A stretch of DNA of 64,000 nucleotides, taken from contig NZ_MU078696.1 of NCBI RefSeq assembly GCF_014078525.1, positions 409,345 to 473,344 on the forward strand, written 5' to 3'. Origin of the DNA: Nitrosopumilus sp. b3 (GTDB lineage Archaea; Thermoproteota; Nitrososphaeria; Nitrososphaerales; Nitrosopumilaceae). The translations under genes and the position numbers were made by a program. Each line of letters begins with the position of its first letter. Positions within the stretch are counted from its first letter, which is position 1. Shown here piece by piece: positions 33,392 through 42,191 of the stretch. Under the pieces are notes generated by a model. That model did not search any database, was not told the DNA's origin, and saw only the letters and a program-made list of their open reading frames with translations.

Positions 33392-33691
33392 ATCAGTTAA
33401 TGCAGAATTACTTATCAAAACTATTGCATAATGTTCATCATCATGATGATATGTCCAATACCTGACATCTCTAATTTCATTTTTTTGTCTGAGACCGTGA
33501 GTAACTCCCGTTGTTACAGAGTATCCTATCCTTTTAGCTAATTTAGTTTCTTTTGGCATAAGGACTCTGAATCCTTCTCTTCTTTCTCTGAATCCTAGAT
33601 TTATCATATCCTCAACTGCATCTAAAGCATCTTTTTCATTTTTTAGATCATATGTCTTTGATACTGGCAAATCTTTTGGATGAAAATCCAT
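33380..33691 (-). CDS. Conserved-looking hypothetical protein (103 aa)
   Basis: A small soluble protein with an alpha/beta pattern: ALDAVEDMINLGFRERREGFRV, then KLAKRIGYSVTTGVTHGLRQ, ending in a strand EHYAIVLISNSAL. His residues in YWTYHHDDEHY are conspicuous. No family recognised. Confidence 0.6.
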   Translation of the reverse strand: MDFHPKDLPVSKTYDLKNEKDALDAVEDMINLGFRERREGFRVLMPKETKLAKRIGYSVTTGVTHGLRQKNEIRDVRYWTYHHDDEHYAIVLISNSALTDLGF

Positions 33692-33815
33692 ACACTTCTT
33701 AAAACCTATTGACTAATATTTTTTAAAAAATGATTTTTGCGATCAAAGTTAGTTAATTTTCTTAACAGGTAAGTCAAATCCTGATTATATTAACAACTTA
33801 ACCGATTCTTTTTCT

Positions 33816-34736
33816 TTGATTGTATCATTGGCATCATTAGAAAAATTAGTTCTTCAATTAAGAAAAAAGAAACAGGAAGCATCAAAACTTAGACAAAAAG
33901 CTGAACAAGAATTCAAACAAGTTCGTTCTGCTGAAAAACGATCTTCGTCTGGTTTAACAACAATTGATAAAAAAATTGAATCAGAACGAGAGGATGTATC
34001 TGACGTATCAACTGTACTCACACAAAAAAACTCACAACTAGAGAGTATTGAAAGATTAGTAGCCGTTGCTCAGGAAAAACTAATCCGTGAAAAAGAGGCC
34101 ATAGAACAAGCCCAGCAAGAAATAGAATTTGCTGAAAATCCAGAAGAAAAAGAGAATGCTGAGGGTAGATTACGCTCATTAAAGACACATGTGGAAGAAT
34201 TAGAGTCCGAAATAAAAAACAGGCAAAAAACTGCCAAAAAGATTTCAGACGACGTTTCAAATTATTCTGATGTTAAATCAAAAATAGATTCAAAAATTAA
34301 AAAACAAACAAAATCAAAACCAACATTACGTGAAACAATTACTCAAAGTCGAAAGGCTGCTCAAAAACTAGAAAAAGAATTAGAAAAAAGAATAAAAACT
34401 GAAGAATCTGCTAAAAATTCATTAGAAAAAGCTTCTTCAAAACTACGGGTACTTTTAGCAAATAAACGTAAATCTTCCAAAAAGAAACCATCTAGAAAAA
34501 TTGCAGCAAAGAAAAAGGTAGCAAAAAGAAAACCAGCTAGAAAAACTGCAGCAAAGAAAAAGGTAGCAAAAAGAAAACCAGCTAGAAAAACTGCAGCAAA
34601 GAAAAAGGTAGCAAAAAGAAAACCAGCTAGAAAAACTGCAGCAAAGAAAAAGGTAGCAAAAAGAAAACCAGCTAGAAAAACTGCAGCAAAGAAAAAGGTA
34701 GCAAAAAGAAAACCAGTAAAGAAATCTAAGCGATAA
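33816..34736 (+). CDS. Coiled-coil protein with histone-H1-like Lys/Ala tail
   Basis: 306 residues from a TTG (33816; another at 33828). Residues 1-220 are a charged coiled coil with heptads such as LEKLVLQLRKKKQEAS. From about 222 the tail is highly basic, with five near-perfect 15-residue units of AAKKKVAKRKPARKT. Tails of this composition occur in histone H1 and bacterial H1-like proteins and bind DNA or RNA by charge. The fusion of a long coiled coil with an H1-like tail suggests a nucleoid or RNA-bridging protein; no enzymatic motif is seen. Confidence 0.75.
   Translation: MIVSLASLEKLVLQLRKKKQEASKLRQKAEQEFKQVRSAEKRSSSGLTTIDKKIESEREDVSDVSTVLTQKNSQLESIERLVAVAQEKLIREKEAIEQAQQEIEFAENPEEKENAEGRLRSLKTHVEELESEIKNRQKTAKKISDDVSNYSDVKSKIDSKIKKQTKSKPTLRETITQSRKAAQKLEKELEKRIKTEESAKNSLEKASSKLRVLLANKRKSSKKKPSRKIAAKKKVAKRKPARKTAAKKKVAKRKPARKTAAKKKVAKRKPARKTAAKKKVAKRKPARKTAAKKKVAKRKPVKKSKR
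34503..34716 (+). repeat. Tandem 45-nt repeat, five units
   Basis: Units begin at 34503, 34548, 34593, 34638 and 34683; the last is partial. The units are essentially identical in nucleotides and keep the reading frame, so copy number can change without frameshift. Confidence 0.9.
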
Positions 34737-34782
34737 ATCTCATTATATTGTTTCTAGAAATAAAACATGTTGGCTCCATAAG

Positions 34783-35388
34783 ATGATTGTGAAGAAACGT
34801 GGTCCAATAATTTCCATCATTGGACTGGGACTAATTGTTATCTCGCTTTCAGTTGCCTCTTCTATTGTTCCAAACAATATTTCCGAAATAAACAATTTTT
34901 CTAATTCCTTATTTGAAGAAATGTTTGATGAAATAACTGATGAAATTCAAATCATGCCTGGTGATTCAACTTATTTTTCCTATAGTATATTTTCATCAGA
35001 TGTTCCATTATTATGGGGAATTAGAATAACTGATTATCACCCCAGTGATAAATTATCAATAAAAGTTTCAAATATTTTTGGAGATGATTATGGCGATTTT
35101 ATTCAAAATGATCCTATTCTTTTTGAGATGCTAAACATCGCTCAATCTGACACATTAAATTTAGAAATTAAAAATATTGGAACAAGAAATGTTCATGTCA
35201 CAGCAATGTTTTCTGAAGATCCAGATAATTTTGATCCTCTATCAAATTCAGACACTTCTATGAATACTGTACTAATTCTAGCCTTCTCTGGATTTTTATT
35301 AATTCTTGGAATAATTATTTCGGTAATCGGAACAACAGTAATACTAGTAGATTTGAAAAATAATCAAGGCAATAAAAGAAGTTATTGA
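34783..35388 (+). CDS. Membrane protein with external domain and two membrane helices
   Basis: 201 residues. Helix one is at about 8-28 (ISIIGLGLIVISLSVASSIV). An external beta-rich domain of about 125 residues (YFSYSIFSSDVPLLWGIRI) follows, then helix two at about 162-188 and a short basic tail. No enzymatic motif. It is likely a surface sensor or assembly factor. The end overlaps the convergent gene by 7 nt. Confidence 0.65.
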   Translation: MIVKKRGPIISIIGLGLIVISLSVASSIVPNNISEINNFSNSLFEEMFDEITDEIQIMPGDSTYFSYSIFSSDVPLLWGIRITDYHPSDKLSIKVSNIFGDDYGDFIQNDPILFEMLNIAQSDTLNLEIKNIGTRNVHVTAMFSEDPDNFDPLSNSDTSMNTVLILAFSGFLLILGIIISVIGTTVILVDLKNNQGNKRSY

Positions 35389-35696
35389 GGATTTATTTCC
35401 ATTTGACCAAACTTACCTTTGGTAAGTGATACCTCGCCTTTGAACTCATTTGTGTATCCATTAGTGATCACAACGGTGTCTCCAACATTAACTGCTTTAA
35501 TGTCGTCACCCCATAACGTGAGTTTCATTTGGTCATCTTCAGTTTCACCGTTAGCTATAACTGCATCGCAGACATCAACTGTTCCTCCACTTTTTAGATT
35601 TACAGTCCTTGGGTCTCCTTTACTTTTAACTTCGGCGTTTACATTAACTCCACTGCGCATTTTCTTTGCTTGTGAAATTGGTATGAACTCTGTCAT
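35382..35696 (-). CDS. OB-fold single-stranded nucleic acid-binding protein
   Basis: 104 residues with the RPA/SSB-like OB-fold: VNVNAEVKSKGDPRTVNL, then DAVIANGETEDDQMKLTLWG, and VGDTVVITNGYTNEFKGEVS. It is short, with no C-terminal acidic tip. Thaumarchaea use small OB proteins of this kind in replication or repair. Confidence 0.75.
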   Translation of the reverse strand: MTEFIPISQAKKMRSGVNVNAEVKSKGDPRTVNLKSGGTVDVCDAVIANGETEDDQMKLTLWGDDIKAVNVGDTVVITNGYTNEFKGEVSLTKGKFGQMEINPQ

Positions 35697-35815
35697 CTAT
35701 TTTTGAATCAAATTAGCACGATTATAAGCTTTCTCAAAAATAATGAAATTTCAGATCAATTTTCTCTTTTGTCCTAATAGTAATTGAGAAATATTGGTCT
35801 ATACACAAACTCATT

Positions 35816-35916
35816 GCAGAGGTATCGAAGCCCGGTCAACCGAGAGGGACTCAAGATCTTCATAATAGGAAATCCCTTCTCTCAGGAGTTCGTGGGTTCA
35901 AATCCCACCCTCTGCA
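35816..35916 (+). tRNA. tRNA-Leu (anticodon CAA) with a 16-nt intron
   Basis: Acceptor GCAGAGG pairs with CCTCTGC plus discriminator A. The anticodon CAA is at 35852-35854. Exons join as AGGGA-CTCAAG|A-TCCCT when 35856-35871 are removed; the intron lies after position 37, the canonical archaeal site. A long variable arm (CTC-TCAG-GAG) confirms class II. T arm GTGGGTTCAAATCCCAC. Confidence 0.92.
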
Positions 35917-35949
35917 TTTTATTATGATTGAATAATTGATATTGAAAAA

Positions 35950-36072
35950 TTAAGCAACAATTGCTTTTACTTTGGTTGTGGTATGTGTTGATATTTTTTT
36001 ATGCATTTCTGCCAGTTCTTCGTCCTTGAAAGATAGATTGCATCTAAAACATTTCCAAACTAACTCGGACAT
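35950..36072 (-). CDS. Tiny C2H2-type zinc-finger protein (40 aa)
   Basis: MSELVWKCFRCNLSF...AEMHKKISTH. Cys8 and Cys11 with His24 and His30 make a C2H2-like finger. A TATA box, CTTTATAAG (36096-36104), lies about 25-30 nt upstream. A real small gene by motif; function unknown. Confidence 0.6.
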   Translation of the reverse strand: MSELVWKCFRCNLSFKDEELAEMHKKISTHTTTKVKAIVA

Positions 36073-36259
36073 ATTTGGTTTAGGCACAAATTGCTTATAA
36101 AGATATTGCATGATTGATCCAATTTGTTACAAAACATTATCATTGTTTCAAAAATCTTGTAATTCTTTTAATTTTTTAGATCAGAATGATATTTTCTTCT
36201 GACTGAATGGTGATCCAAGGGTTTAGAAACAAAAAATGAGAAAGATTTCTTGAAAGAAG

Positions 36260-36877
36260 TTGGATATTTTTGAATTTTTTAGTGAATTTTCATATCTAGG
36301 AATTTTTCTTGTTTTGATTGGTGTTAATACTGCTCCAATATTGATGCCGCCTAGTTGGATAGTTTTGACATCCTTCTACCTTCTTGATCCAAGTTTGAAT
36401 ATTGTAATTCTTGCAATGGTTGGTGCAACAGGAGCTACACTTGGGAGATTCTTTCTTAAAAAAATTAGTGGATTATTTAGAAAATTTGTTGGAGAAGAAC
36501 AGAAATCAAATCTTGATATTATTGGTGACTATCTAAATAGGAAAAAATATGGATACATTATTGCATCTTTTCTGTTTGGAGCCACGCCACTTCCAAGCAA
36601 TATGCTGTTTATTGCATATGGATTAATGCGTGCAAAGAGTCTAAGTATCTATCTGGGATTTTGGTTTGGTAGAACCCTTTCATATATTGTCATGATTTAT
36701 TTTGGTGATGCTGTTTTAAGACCCTTTTTTGAAATATTTGAAGATCGTCTCACAGGAATTTTATTGATTGATGGTGTAGGAATTGGTGCTATCATAGTTT
36801 TTGCATCTATAAATTGGACTGTCTTAATAACTCAGAAAAAATTAAAATTTGTCAAACCAAAAATTTGGAGAATCTAA
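36260..36877 (+). CDS. Membrane protein, VTT/DedA-like
   Basis: 205 residues from a TTG start, about five membrane helices. GATGATLGRFFLKKISG near 52-68 and FLFGATPLPSNMLFIAYGLM near 102-121 match the SNARE-associated (VTT) fold: G-x-x-x-G, then PLPSN. DedA-like proteins scramble or flip lipids. The next gene starts 1 nt after the stop. Confidence 0.65.
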   Translation: MDIFEFFSEFSYLGIFLVLIGVNTAPILMPPSWIVLTSFYLLDPSLNIVILAMVGATGATLGRFFLKKISGLFRKFVGEEQKSNLDIIGDYLNRKKYGYIIASFLFGATPLPSNMLFIAYGLMRAKSLSIYLGFWFGRTLSYIVMIYFGDAVLRPFFEIFEDRLTGILLIDGVGIGAIIVFASINWTVLITQKKLKFVKPKIWRI

Positions 36878-37498
36878 ATGAAAGTTCTTAATTCACTTGA
36901 AGACGAAGTCAAAAAAATAATCAAAAATGATCCTGCTCATGATTTTGAGCATATTATGCGAGTTTATAAAAATGCCAAAAAAATATGTAAAAAAGAAAGA
37001 GCAAATGAGAAACTAGTTTTGAGTGCTGCTTTATTACATGATTTAGTATCTTATCCAAAATCTGACAAACGCTCAAAACTATCTTCAATTGAAAGTGCAA
37101 AAAAGTCACAAAGTATTTTAAAAAAATATAATTTTTCCCATGAAGAAATTATGATTATTTCTGATGCCATTCGAGATCATAGTTTTTCACAAAAAAAAAT
37201 TCCTAATACTATAGAAGGAAAAATTCTCCAAGATGCTGATAGGTTAGATGCATTAGGTGCCATTGGAATTGCTAGAGTTTTTGCTACAAGTGGTTCACTA
37301 AAACGACCATTTTATGACATAGATGATCCTTTCTGCAAAAAAAGAAATCCAGATGATAATATATGGGCAGTTGATCATTTCTACAAAAAATTACTTACTC
37401 TAGAATCTCTGATGAATACAAAATCTGGAAAAGCAGAGGCAAAGAAGAGAACTGAAATTTTGAAGGAATTTTTAAAACAACTTAAAGATGAGATTTAG
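36878..37498 (+). CDS. HD-domain metal-dependent phosphohydrolase
   Basis: 206 residues. Metal ligands of the HD superfamily: HDFEHIMRVYK (about 22-32), LLHDLVSYPKS (about 55-65, HD pair) and LQDADRLDALGAIG (about 113-126). This is the YedJ/PF01966 pattern. The substrate is probably a nucleotide or phosphorylated intermediate. Ends 4 nt into the convergent gene. Confidence 0.85.
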   Translation: MKVLNSLEDEVKKIIKNDPAHDFEHIMRVYKNAKKICKKERANEKLVLSAALLHDLVSYPKSDKRSKLSSIESAKKSQSILKKYNFSHEEIMIISDAIRDHSFSQKKIPNTIEGKILQDADRLDALGAIGIARVFATSGSLKRPFYDIDDPFCKKRNPDDNIWAVDHFYKKLLTLESLMNTKSGKAEAKKRTEILKEFLKQLKDEI

Positions 37499-37806
37499 CC
37501 ATAATCCACATATCTATCATATCTAGTTTCAACCTCTTTGTTTTCCCCTGTTTTTATCTTATCATATTCTTCATTTTTTCTATATTCGATGTATTTCATA
37601 ATTTCTGAAAATTCTTCATCTTTAGGGTAAGAATCGAAAACTGGTTCTATTTTTTTTAAAAATTCTAATGTTTTATCTCTATATTCTTCTCTTGTTGGCT
37701 TTTTAATCCCCTTCATTCTGAACCATATGACTGCCCAACTAGAGCCTACAACATGTGGCAATAAATCAAATGCTCTTTGAATTTCAAATCGTTCGTCGTT
37801 TCTCAT
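37495..37806 (-). CDS. Conserved-looking hypothetical protein (103 aa)
   Basis: A helical protein beginning MRNDERFEIQRAFDLLPHVVG, with WFRMKGIKKPTREEYRDK in the middle. No motif is recognised. The ATG overlaps the hemB stop by 4 nt, so it is the last gene of the hemA-hemB operon. Confidence 0.6.
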   Translation of the reverse strand: MRNDERFEIQRAFDLLPHVVGSSWAVIWFRMKGIKKPTREEYRDKTLEFLKKIEPVFDSYPKDEEFSEIMKYIEYRKNEEYDKIKTGENKEVETRYDRYVDYG

Positions 37807-38783
37807 GATTCTTGAAGAAATCTTGAAGCAGATTTTGCAAAATATGTTACTATCATGTCTGCACCAGCTCTTTTGATTGAGTATAGGATTTCCTCTGTAA
37901 TGTCCTTTTCATTAACATATCCTAATTGTGATGCTGCTTTTACTAATGCATATTCTCCAGATACACTGTATGCAGAAACTGGAATGTTGTATTTTCTTCG
38001 GGTCTCAGCAATTAAATCCAAATAAGATAATGCAGGTTTTATCATTACGATATCTACTCCTTCATTGATGTCTGTTTCTACTTCCATCATGGCTTCTCTT
38101 GCGTTTGTGTATGGAACTTGGTATGTTTTTCTATCGCCAAATTTTGGAGCACATTCTGCAGCATCTCTAAATGGTGAATAAAAATTTGAACGATGTTTAG
38201 CTGAATGTGACATTATTGACACATCTGTAAATCCTTCATCATCAAGTGCTTTTCTTATTGCGGCAACTTGACCATCCATCATTGCAGATGGTGATACTGT
38301 ATCCACTCCTACCTTTGCTTGACTAACCGCAATTTTTGATAGAGTATCCAAACTAGTGTCATTATCAATTTTATCTCCTTGAATTATTCCACAATGACCT
38401 GTTGATGTAAACTGACATAGACATACATCTGCCATGATTACAACTTTATCTCCAAAATTTTCTCTAATCTTAGATATAGCTTTTTGAACTATCCCATTAT
38501 CATCAAATGCAGAAGTCCCAGACTCGTCTTTTTGAGTTGGAATTCCAAAAAGCATGATTGCAGGAATTCCTAAATCGCTAATTATTTCTACCTCCTCATT
38601 TACCTCTTCTAAAGGCAGCCTTTCAATTTCTGTCATTGATTCTACTTTAACTCTGGTCTTAAGGTCTTCTTGAACAAATACTGGACAAATGAAATCTTTA
38701 GGTGACAGTGTAGTCTGCTGAATCAATTCTCTCATTTTTTCAGATGTTCTTAGCCTACGTAATCGTCTTGCTGGAAATGACAT
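37803..38783 (-). CDS. hemB: Delta-aminolevulinic acid dehydratase (porphobilinogen synthase)
   Basis: 326 residues. The Schiff-base Lys regions are SHSAKHRSNFYSPFRDA and MIKPALSYLDLI; SPSAMMDGQV is conserved. The Cys-containing segment MADVCLCQFTSTGHCG (CxCx7C) indicates a zinc-dependent type. It condenses two 5-aminolevulinate to porphobilinogen. Part of hemA-hemB, 42 nt downstream of hemA. Confidence 0.95.
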   Translation of the reverse strand: MSFPARRLRRLRTSEKMRELIQQTTLSPKDFICPVFVQEDLKTRVKVESMTEIERLPLEEVNEEVEIISDLGIPAIMLFGIPTQKDESGTSAFDDNGIVQKAISKIRENFGDKVVIMADVCLCQFTSTGHCGIIQGDKIDNDTSLDTLSKIAVSQAKVGVDTVSPSAMMDGQVAAIRKALDDEGFTDVSIMSHSAKHRSNFYSPFRDAAECAPKFGDRKTYQVPYTNAREAMMEVETDINEGVDIVMIKPALSYLDLIAETRRKYNIPVSAYSVSGEYALVKAASQLGYVNEKDITEEILYSIKRAGADMIVTYFAKSASRFLQES

Positions 38784-38825
38784 AATGAAATTCTTTATGG
38801 GTAAAATATAATCCTAGTCTGCCTG

Positions 38826-40085
38826 TTATTGTTTTTTATAGTCAAATAGCTTACTTGCCAATTCTAAAACGTCTGGTTTTCCTTGCTCAGATGCCCTCCT
38901 GATATTGTTCATTGGGGTTGATACGATACTTTCAACAACTGCTTTTGTCAACTCTTCAATAATCTTAATTTTTTTCTCATCTTTTTCATCAAGCATTTGT
39001 AGCGCTTTCTGTAATTCTTTTTCTCTTAGATTCTCTATGTTTTTGAATACATCTTTCACTAGTGGCTCTGCATCTAATCTTTTCATTGAGGCTTCTAATA
39101 CACAAACTTCCTCACTAATTATATTTTCAACTGTTTTTACTTTGTTTAATCGTGCATTCATATTTTTCTCAACCATTTCTGCAATTTGATCTAGATTCAT
39201 TAGCTTGATACCTCCAATCGTTGCAACTTTTTCATCAACTGTCCTTGGATTTGATAAATCTAAAATCATCATTCCGCCTTTTTTCTCTTTCATTGCATTA
39301 GAAATCCTTTCATTTGTTACAAGAAAATATGGTGCTGTTGTTGCCACAAACATTACGTCATATTTTCCAAAACCCGGTAGAACCTGTTCGAATTTAATTG
39401 GGTTTCCTCCCATTGTTTCACAAAATGATTCTGATCTTCCGAGTGTTCTACTGGTAACATCAAAAGCATATCCTCTTCTTTGTAATGACTTTGCAACAAG
39501 TGTAGATACTTCACCTGTACCAATTAGCAAAATTTTCTTTTCTTTTAATTCATCTATATTCTCTTCTGCAAGCTTTACTGCCATAGATCCTACTGATATT
39601 CCCCCAGCTCCGATACCGCTGGTGTTTCTAATTCTTGTACCTATTCGAATTGCTTTATCAAATAATTTATTGAGATGTTGCCCTGATGCTTTAACTTCTC
39701 TGGCAGAAGTGATAGAGTTTTTTATTTGACCTAGAATCTGTTCTTCACCTAATACCATTGAATCTAATCCTGATGTTAGTTTTAACAAATGATGAAGAGC
39801 CTCTTTGTTTTCTACACATTCGATATTTTCATCAAACGCTTCTTCTTCAAGTCCAGTAATTGTTGCCCATGTTTTCTTGATTTTATCTATATCATATGTT
39901 TTTGATTTCCCAAATAATTCGATTCTATTACATGTTTGAATTATTACACACTCATCTAATCCTGAATGCTTTTTGAACTGCTCATATGCACTTTCCATAT
40001 TTTTTATTGTAAATTGTTCAAGAATGTGAATTGGTGAGTTACGAAAAGTAACACGTGCATTGATGATATTTTGCTTCATTTCCAA
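38826..40085 (-). CDS. hemA: Glutamyl-tRNA reductase
   Basis: 419 residues. The catalytic Cys52 is in IIQTCNRIELFG. ESALYEQ-like N-domain, LGEEQILGQIK near 115-125, and the NADPH-binding KKILLIGTGEVSTLVAKSL near 184-202 follow; the C-terminal helix dimerises. It reduces glutamyl-tRNA-Glu to glutamate-1-semialdehyde. The start overlaps the end of the upstream met8-like gene by 10 nt. Confidence 0.94.
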   Translation of the reverse strand: MEMKQNIINARVTFRNSPIHILEQFTIKNMESAYEQFKKHSGLDECVIIQTCNRIELFGKSKTYDIDKIKKTWATITGLEEEAFDENIECVENKEALHHLLKLTSGLDSMVLGEEQILGQIKNSITSAREVKASGQHLNKLFDKAIRIGTRIRNTSGIGAGGISVGSMAVKLAEENIDELKEKKILLIGTGEVSTLVAKSLQRRGYAFDVTSRTLGRSESFCETMGGNPIKFEQVLPGFGKYDVMFVATTAPYFLVTNERISNAMKEKKGGMMILDLSNPRTVDEKVATIGGIKLMNLDQIAEMVEKNMNARLNKVKTVENIISEEVCVLEASMKRLDAEPLVKDVFKNIENLREKELQKALQMLDEKDEKKIKIIEELTKAVVESIVSTPMNNIRRASEQGKPDVLELASKLFDYKKQ

Positions 40086-40729
40086 TTCCTCAATATTGTA
40101 ATTGCTCGCTTTTCAGCATCTTTTATCTGTCCGTCTTTTATTAACTGATCAATCTCATTATCATTGATGATTTTACGCAGGCACTCTCTTCTTTGAGTGT
40201 GTGAGGGGATAGTTTCCTTTGCAAATTTCCTTGCGATCTTTTGAATTCTAATCTGCGCAATGTCTTCTTTTGTAATTAATTCCTTGAGTGGCTTTTCTGT
40301 TTTGGCTTTAATTCTCTTTGACATTGCAGGGCTTTGACCTCCTGTAAATATTGCAATCTGGACCATGTTATCAAAATCAATTATTGCTGGATTGGAAAAA
40401 TCACTCTCTTCGGGATTATCTGAACTATATACAATAATCTTTTTTCTTTTTGCAGCATTGATAATTTTCTGATTTATTTTTTTGTCGTTTGTTGTTGTGA
40501 TAATCATATGTGGTTTAAATTCTGAAATAAATTTTGTATTTTGAATTTTTTGTTTTTTGAATTTGATTTTTTTGGCTTTTACTAATTTGTTTACTTTGAT
40601 ACTTGCCGAATCACTGATTACTAGTATATCACAATTTTGCTTTAATAGGGAATTGATTCTTTTTTCTGCCTCATTTCCTCCCCCGATGACGATTACCATC
40701 TTATTTTGAAGATTAAGATCAACTATCAT
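40076..40729 (-). CDS. Precorrin-2 dehydrogenase / sirohydrochlorin ferrochelatase-like (Met8/CysG-N)
   Basis: 217 residues. The NAD-binding VIVIGGGNEAEKRINSLL at 13-30 and IITTTNDKKINQKIINAA match the CysG N-terminal/Met8 family. IAIFTGGQSPAMSKRIK is the equivalent of the conserved SPxLA-R region. It oxidises precorrin-2 to sirohydrochlorin and may insert iron. It is first of met8-hemA-hemB. Confidence 0.87.
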   Translation of the reverse strand: MIVDLNLQNKMVIVIGGGNEAEKRINSLLKQNCDILVISDSASIKVNKLVKAKKIKFKKQKIQNTKFISEFKPHMIITTTNDKKINQKIINAAKRKKIIVYSSDNPEESDFSNPAIIDFDNMVQIAIFTGGQSPAMSKRIKAKTEKPLKELITKEDIAQIRIQKIARKFAKETIPSHTQRRECLRKIINDNEIDQLIKDGQIKDAEKRAITILRNWK

Positions 40730-40799
40730 CGATCAAAAGGACTGGAGTTTCTATTTATGTATTAAAAATCATGGAGTAAATTTCTAGCTACATTTTTAA

Positions 40800-41849
40800 T
40801 TGAATGGTCAAAATATTGACTTGATGACTTCGATGGATGAATCTGATAAAGAACTCTTAAATGAAATTCAATGGACTTTTCCACTTGTTACAAGACCTTT
40901 TGATGCTATTGCTGAAAAATTTAACACTACCCCAGAACTCATCAAAGAACGTCTCAATCAGTTAAAAGAGATTGGTGTTCTAAGGCAACTAAGTGCAATT
41001 TTTGATACTAGGAAACTTGGATATACTAGTTCATTGGTTGCAATGGAAATTGAAGACGATAAACTAGAATATGTTGCTAGTCAAATTAATCGTCATCCTG
41101 GTGTTAGCCATAACTATGAGCGAGATCATCAATTTAATCTCTGGTTCACGTTAGCTGTTCCTCCAGGTGCTGATTTAAAAGATGAGCTTGAAAAATTCAA
41201 TGTACTTTCTGGTATTAAAAAAGTTAGAATGCTTCCAACTTTACAATTATTCAAGATTGGAGTAAAACTTGACATGGTAGATGACAAAAAACATGAAGTT
41301 GCACCAACAGAAGAGAAAAAAGAAATCAAAAATATTAAATTTGTTCCCACTGAAGACGACAAAAATTTTATCCGTGAATTACAAAAAGATATGGAAATAA
41401 TTGATGAACCTTTTGTAAAAGCTGCTAAGAATCTCGGAATTACTGAAAACGAGTTATTTGAAAAAATGAAATACTATGAAGAAATTGGTGTGATGAGAAG
41501 ATTTGCAGCAATATTAAGACATAGGCAAGTTGGATTTACTGCAAATGGAATGATTGTTTGGAAAGTACCAGAAGATAGAATTTCAAAAGTTGGAGAAACT
41601 CTGGGATCATTTCCTCAGGTGAGTCATTGTTATGAACGACCTACATATGCTGACTGGCCATACAATGTATTTTCAATGATTCACTGTAAAACCCATGATG
41701 AGGCCAATGAAATGGCAAAAACAATTCAGGACCAAATACATGTTGATGATTATAAAATTCTCTTTAGTTCTCGTGAATTCAAAAAAACACGAGTTGAGTA
41801 TTTTGTAGAGAACTCTTTTAGTTTGGAAGAGAAAGTTCCTGCTTCCTAA
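40800..41849 (+). CDS. Siroheme decarboxylase, AhbA-AhbB type fusion
   Basis: 349 residues from the TTG at 40800; an in-frame ATG at 40824 (MTSMDESDK) is the alternative. Two consecutive AsnC/Lrp-like units: residues about 13-160 (RQLSAIFDTRKLGYTS, then VSHNYERDHQFNLWF) and 182-340 (RRFAAILRHRQVGFTAN, then VSHCYERPTYADWPYN). These mark siroheme decarboxylases AhbA and AhbB, usually separate subunits. They remove two carboxyls to give 12,18-didecarboxysiroheme. It is divergent from the met8-hemA-hemB operon, 70 nt away. Confidence 0.87.
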   Translation: MNGQNIDLMTSMDESDKELLNEIQWTFPLVTRPFDAIAEKFNTTPELIKERLNQLKEIGVLRQLSAIFDTRKLGYTSSLVAMEIEDDKLEYVASQINRHPGVSHNYERDHQFNLWFTLAVPPGADLKDELEKFNVLSGIKKVRMLPTLQLFKIGVKLDMVDDKKHEVAPTEEKKEIKNIKFVPTEDDKNFIRELQKDMEIIDEPFVKAAKNLGITENELFEKMKYYEEIGVMRRFAAILRHRQVGFTANGMIVWKVPEDRISKVGETLGSFPQVSHCYERPTYADWPYNVFSMIHCKTHDEANEMAKTIQDQIHVDDYKILFSSREFKKTRVEYFVENSFSLEEKVPAS

Positions 41850-42184
41850 AACTCATTTTCGTCATGTCCGACAACATGAACGGTGCAAAAATATTGGTCA
41901 TTCATATTACAATAGAAATCTGAATTCTTCCCACATGATATACATGGTGGTTTTTCATCCAATTCTGAGAGCTTTGTATGGTATATTTTACTTCTACTAG
42001 AGATGGCTGAATCCTTGTAAATTCTAGTCAGATTTGTATAATATTCTAGTTCTCCCGGATTTAATGGCTCTTCATTTTTGATTTTTTTTATAATTATTTT
42101 CCATTTTTTGTAATTGCCAATTTTGGCAAGTTTCATTCTCTCTATGACTTCTAAAGTTTTTTCTGAATCTATGGGAATGTCCAT
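41846..42184 (-). CDS. Protein with C-terminal zinc-binding module (112 aa)
   Basis: The first 75 residues are helical and charged. The end is PPCISCGKNSDFYCNMNDQY, then FCTVHVVGHDENEF. Cys pairs and late His residues resemble a treble-clef or B-box-like zinc site. The 3' end overlaps the AhbA/B gene by 4 nt. Function unknown. Confidence 0.65.
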   Translation of the reverse strand: MDIPIDSEKTLEVIERMKLAKIGNYKKWKIIIKKIKNEEPLNPGELEYYTNLTRIYKDSAISSRSKIYHTKLSELDEKPPCISCGKNSDFYCNMNDQYFCTVHVVGHDENEF

Positions 42185-42191
42185 TTGATGC

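Noticed and set aside
34503-34716. CRISPR-like tandem array
   Set aside because: The 45-nt units are contiguous without spacers and lie in frame in a coding sequence.
36181-36202. Hairpin TCAGAA-N10-TTCTGA, with CTGA and TGAT words nearby, as a second C/D sRNA
   Set aside because: Box order and spacing do not fit, there is no terminal stem at the right place, and guides have no recognisable target.
38195-38215. Further TTTAGCTGA copy as a suf-type operator
   Set aside because: It is within hemB coding sequence, away from any promoter. Similar core words also occur in other coding regions.
39205-39729. Long open frame (174 codons) on the plus strand opposite hemA
   Set aside because: It is antisense to the well-conserved hemA frame and has the Ile/Phe/Pro-heavy make-up of a shadow frame, with no motif or promoter.
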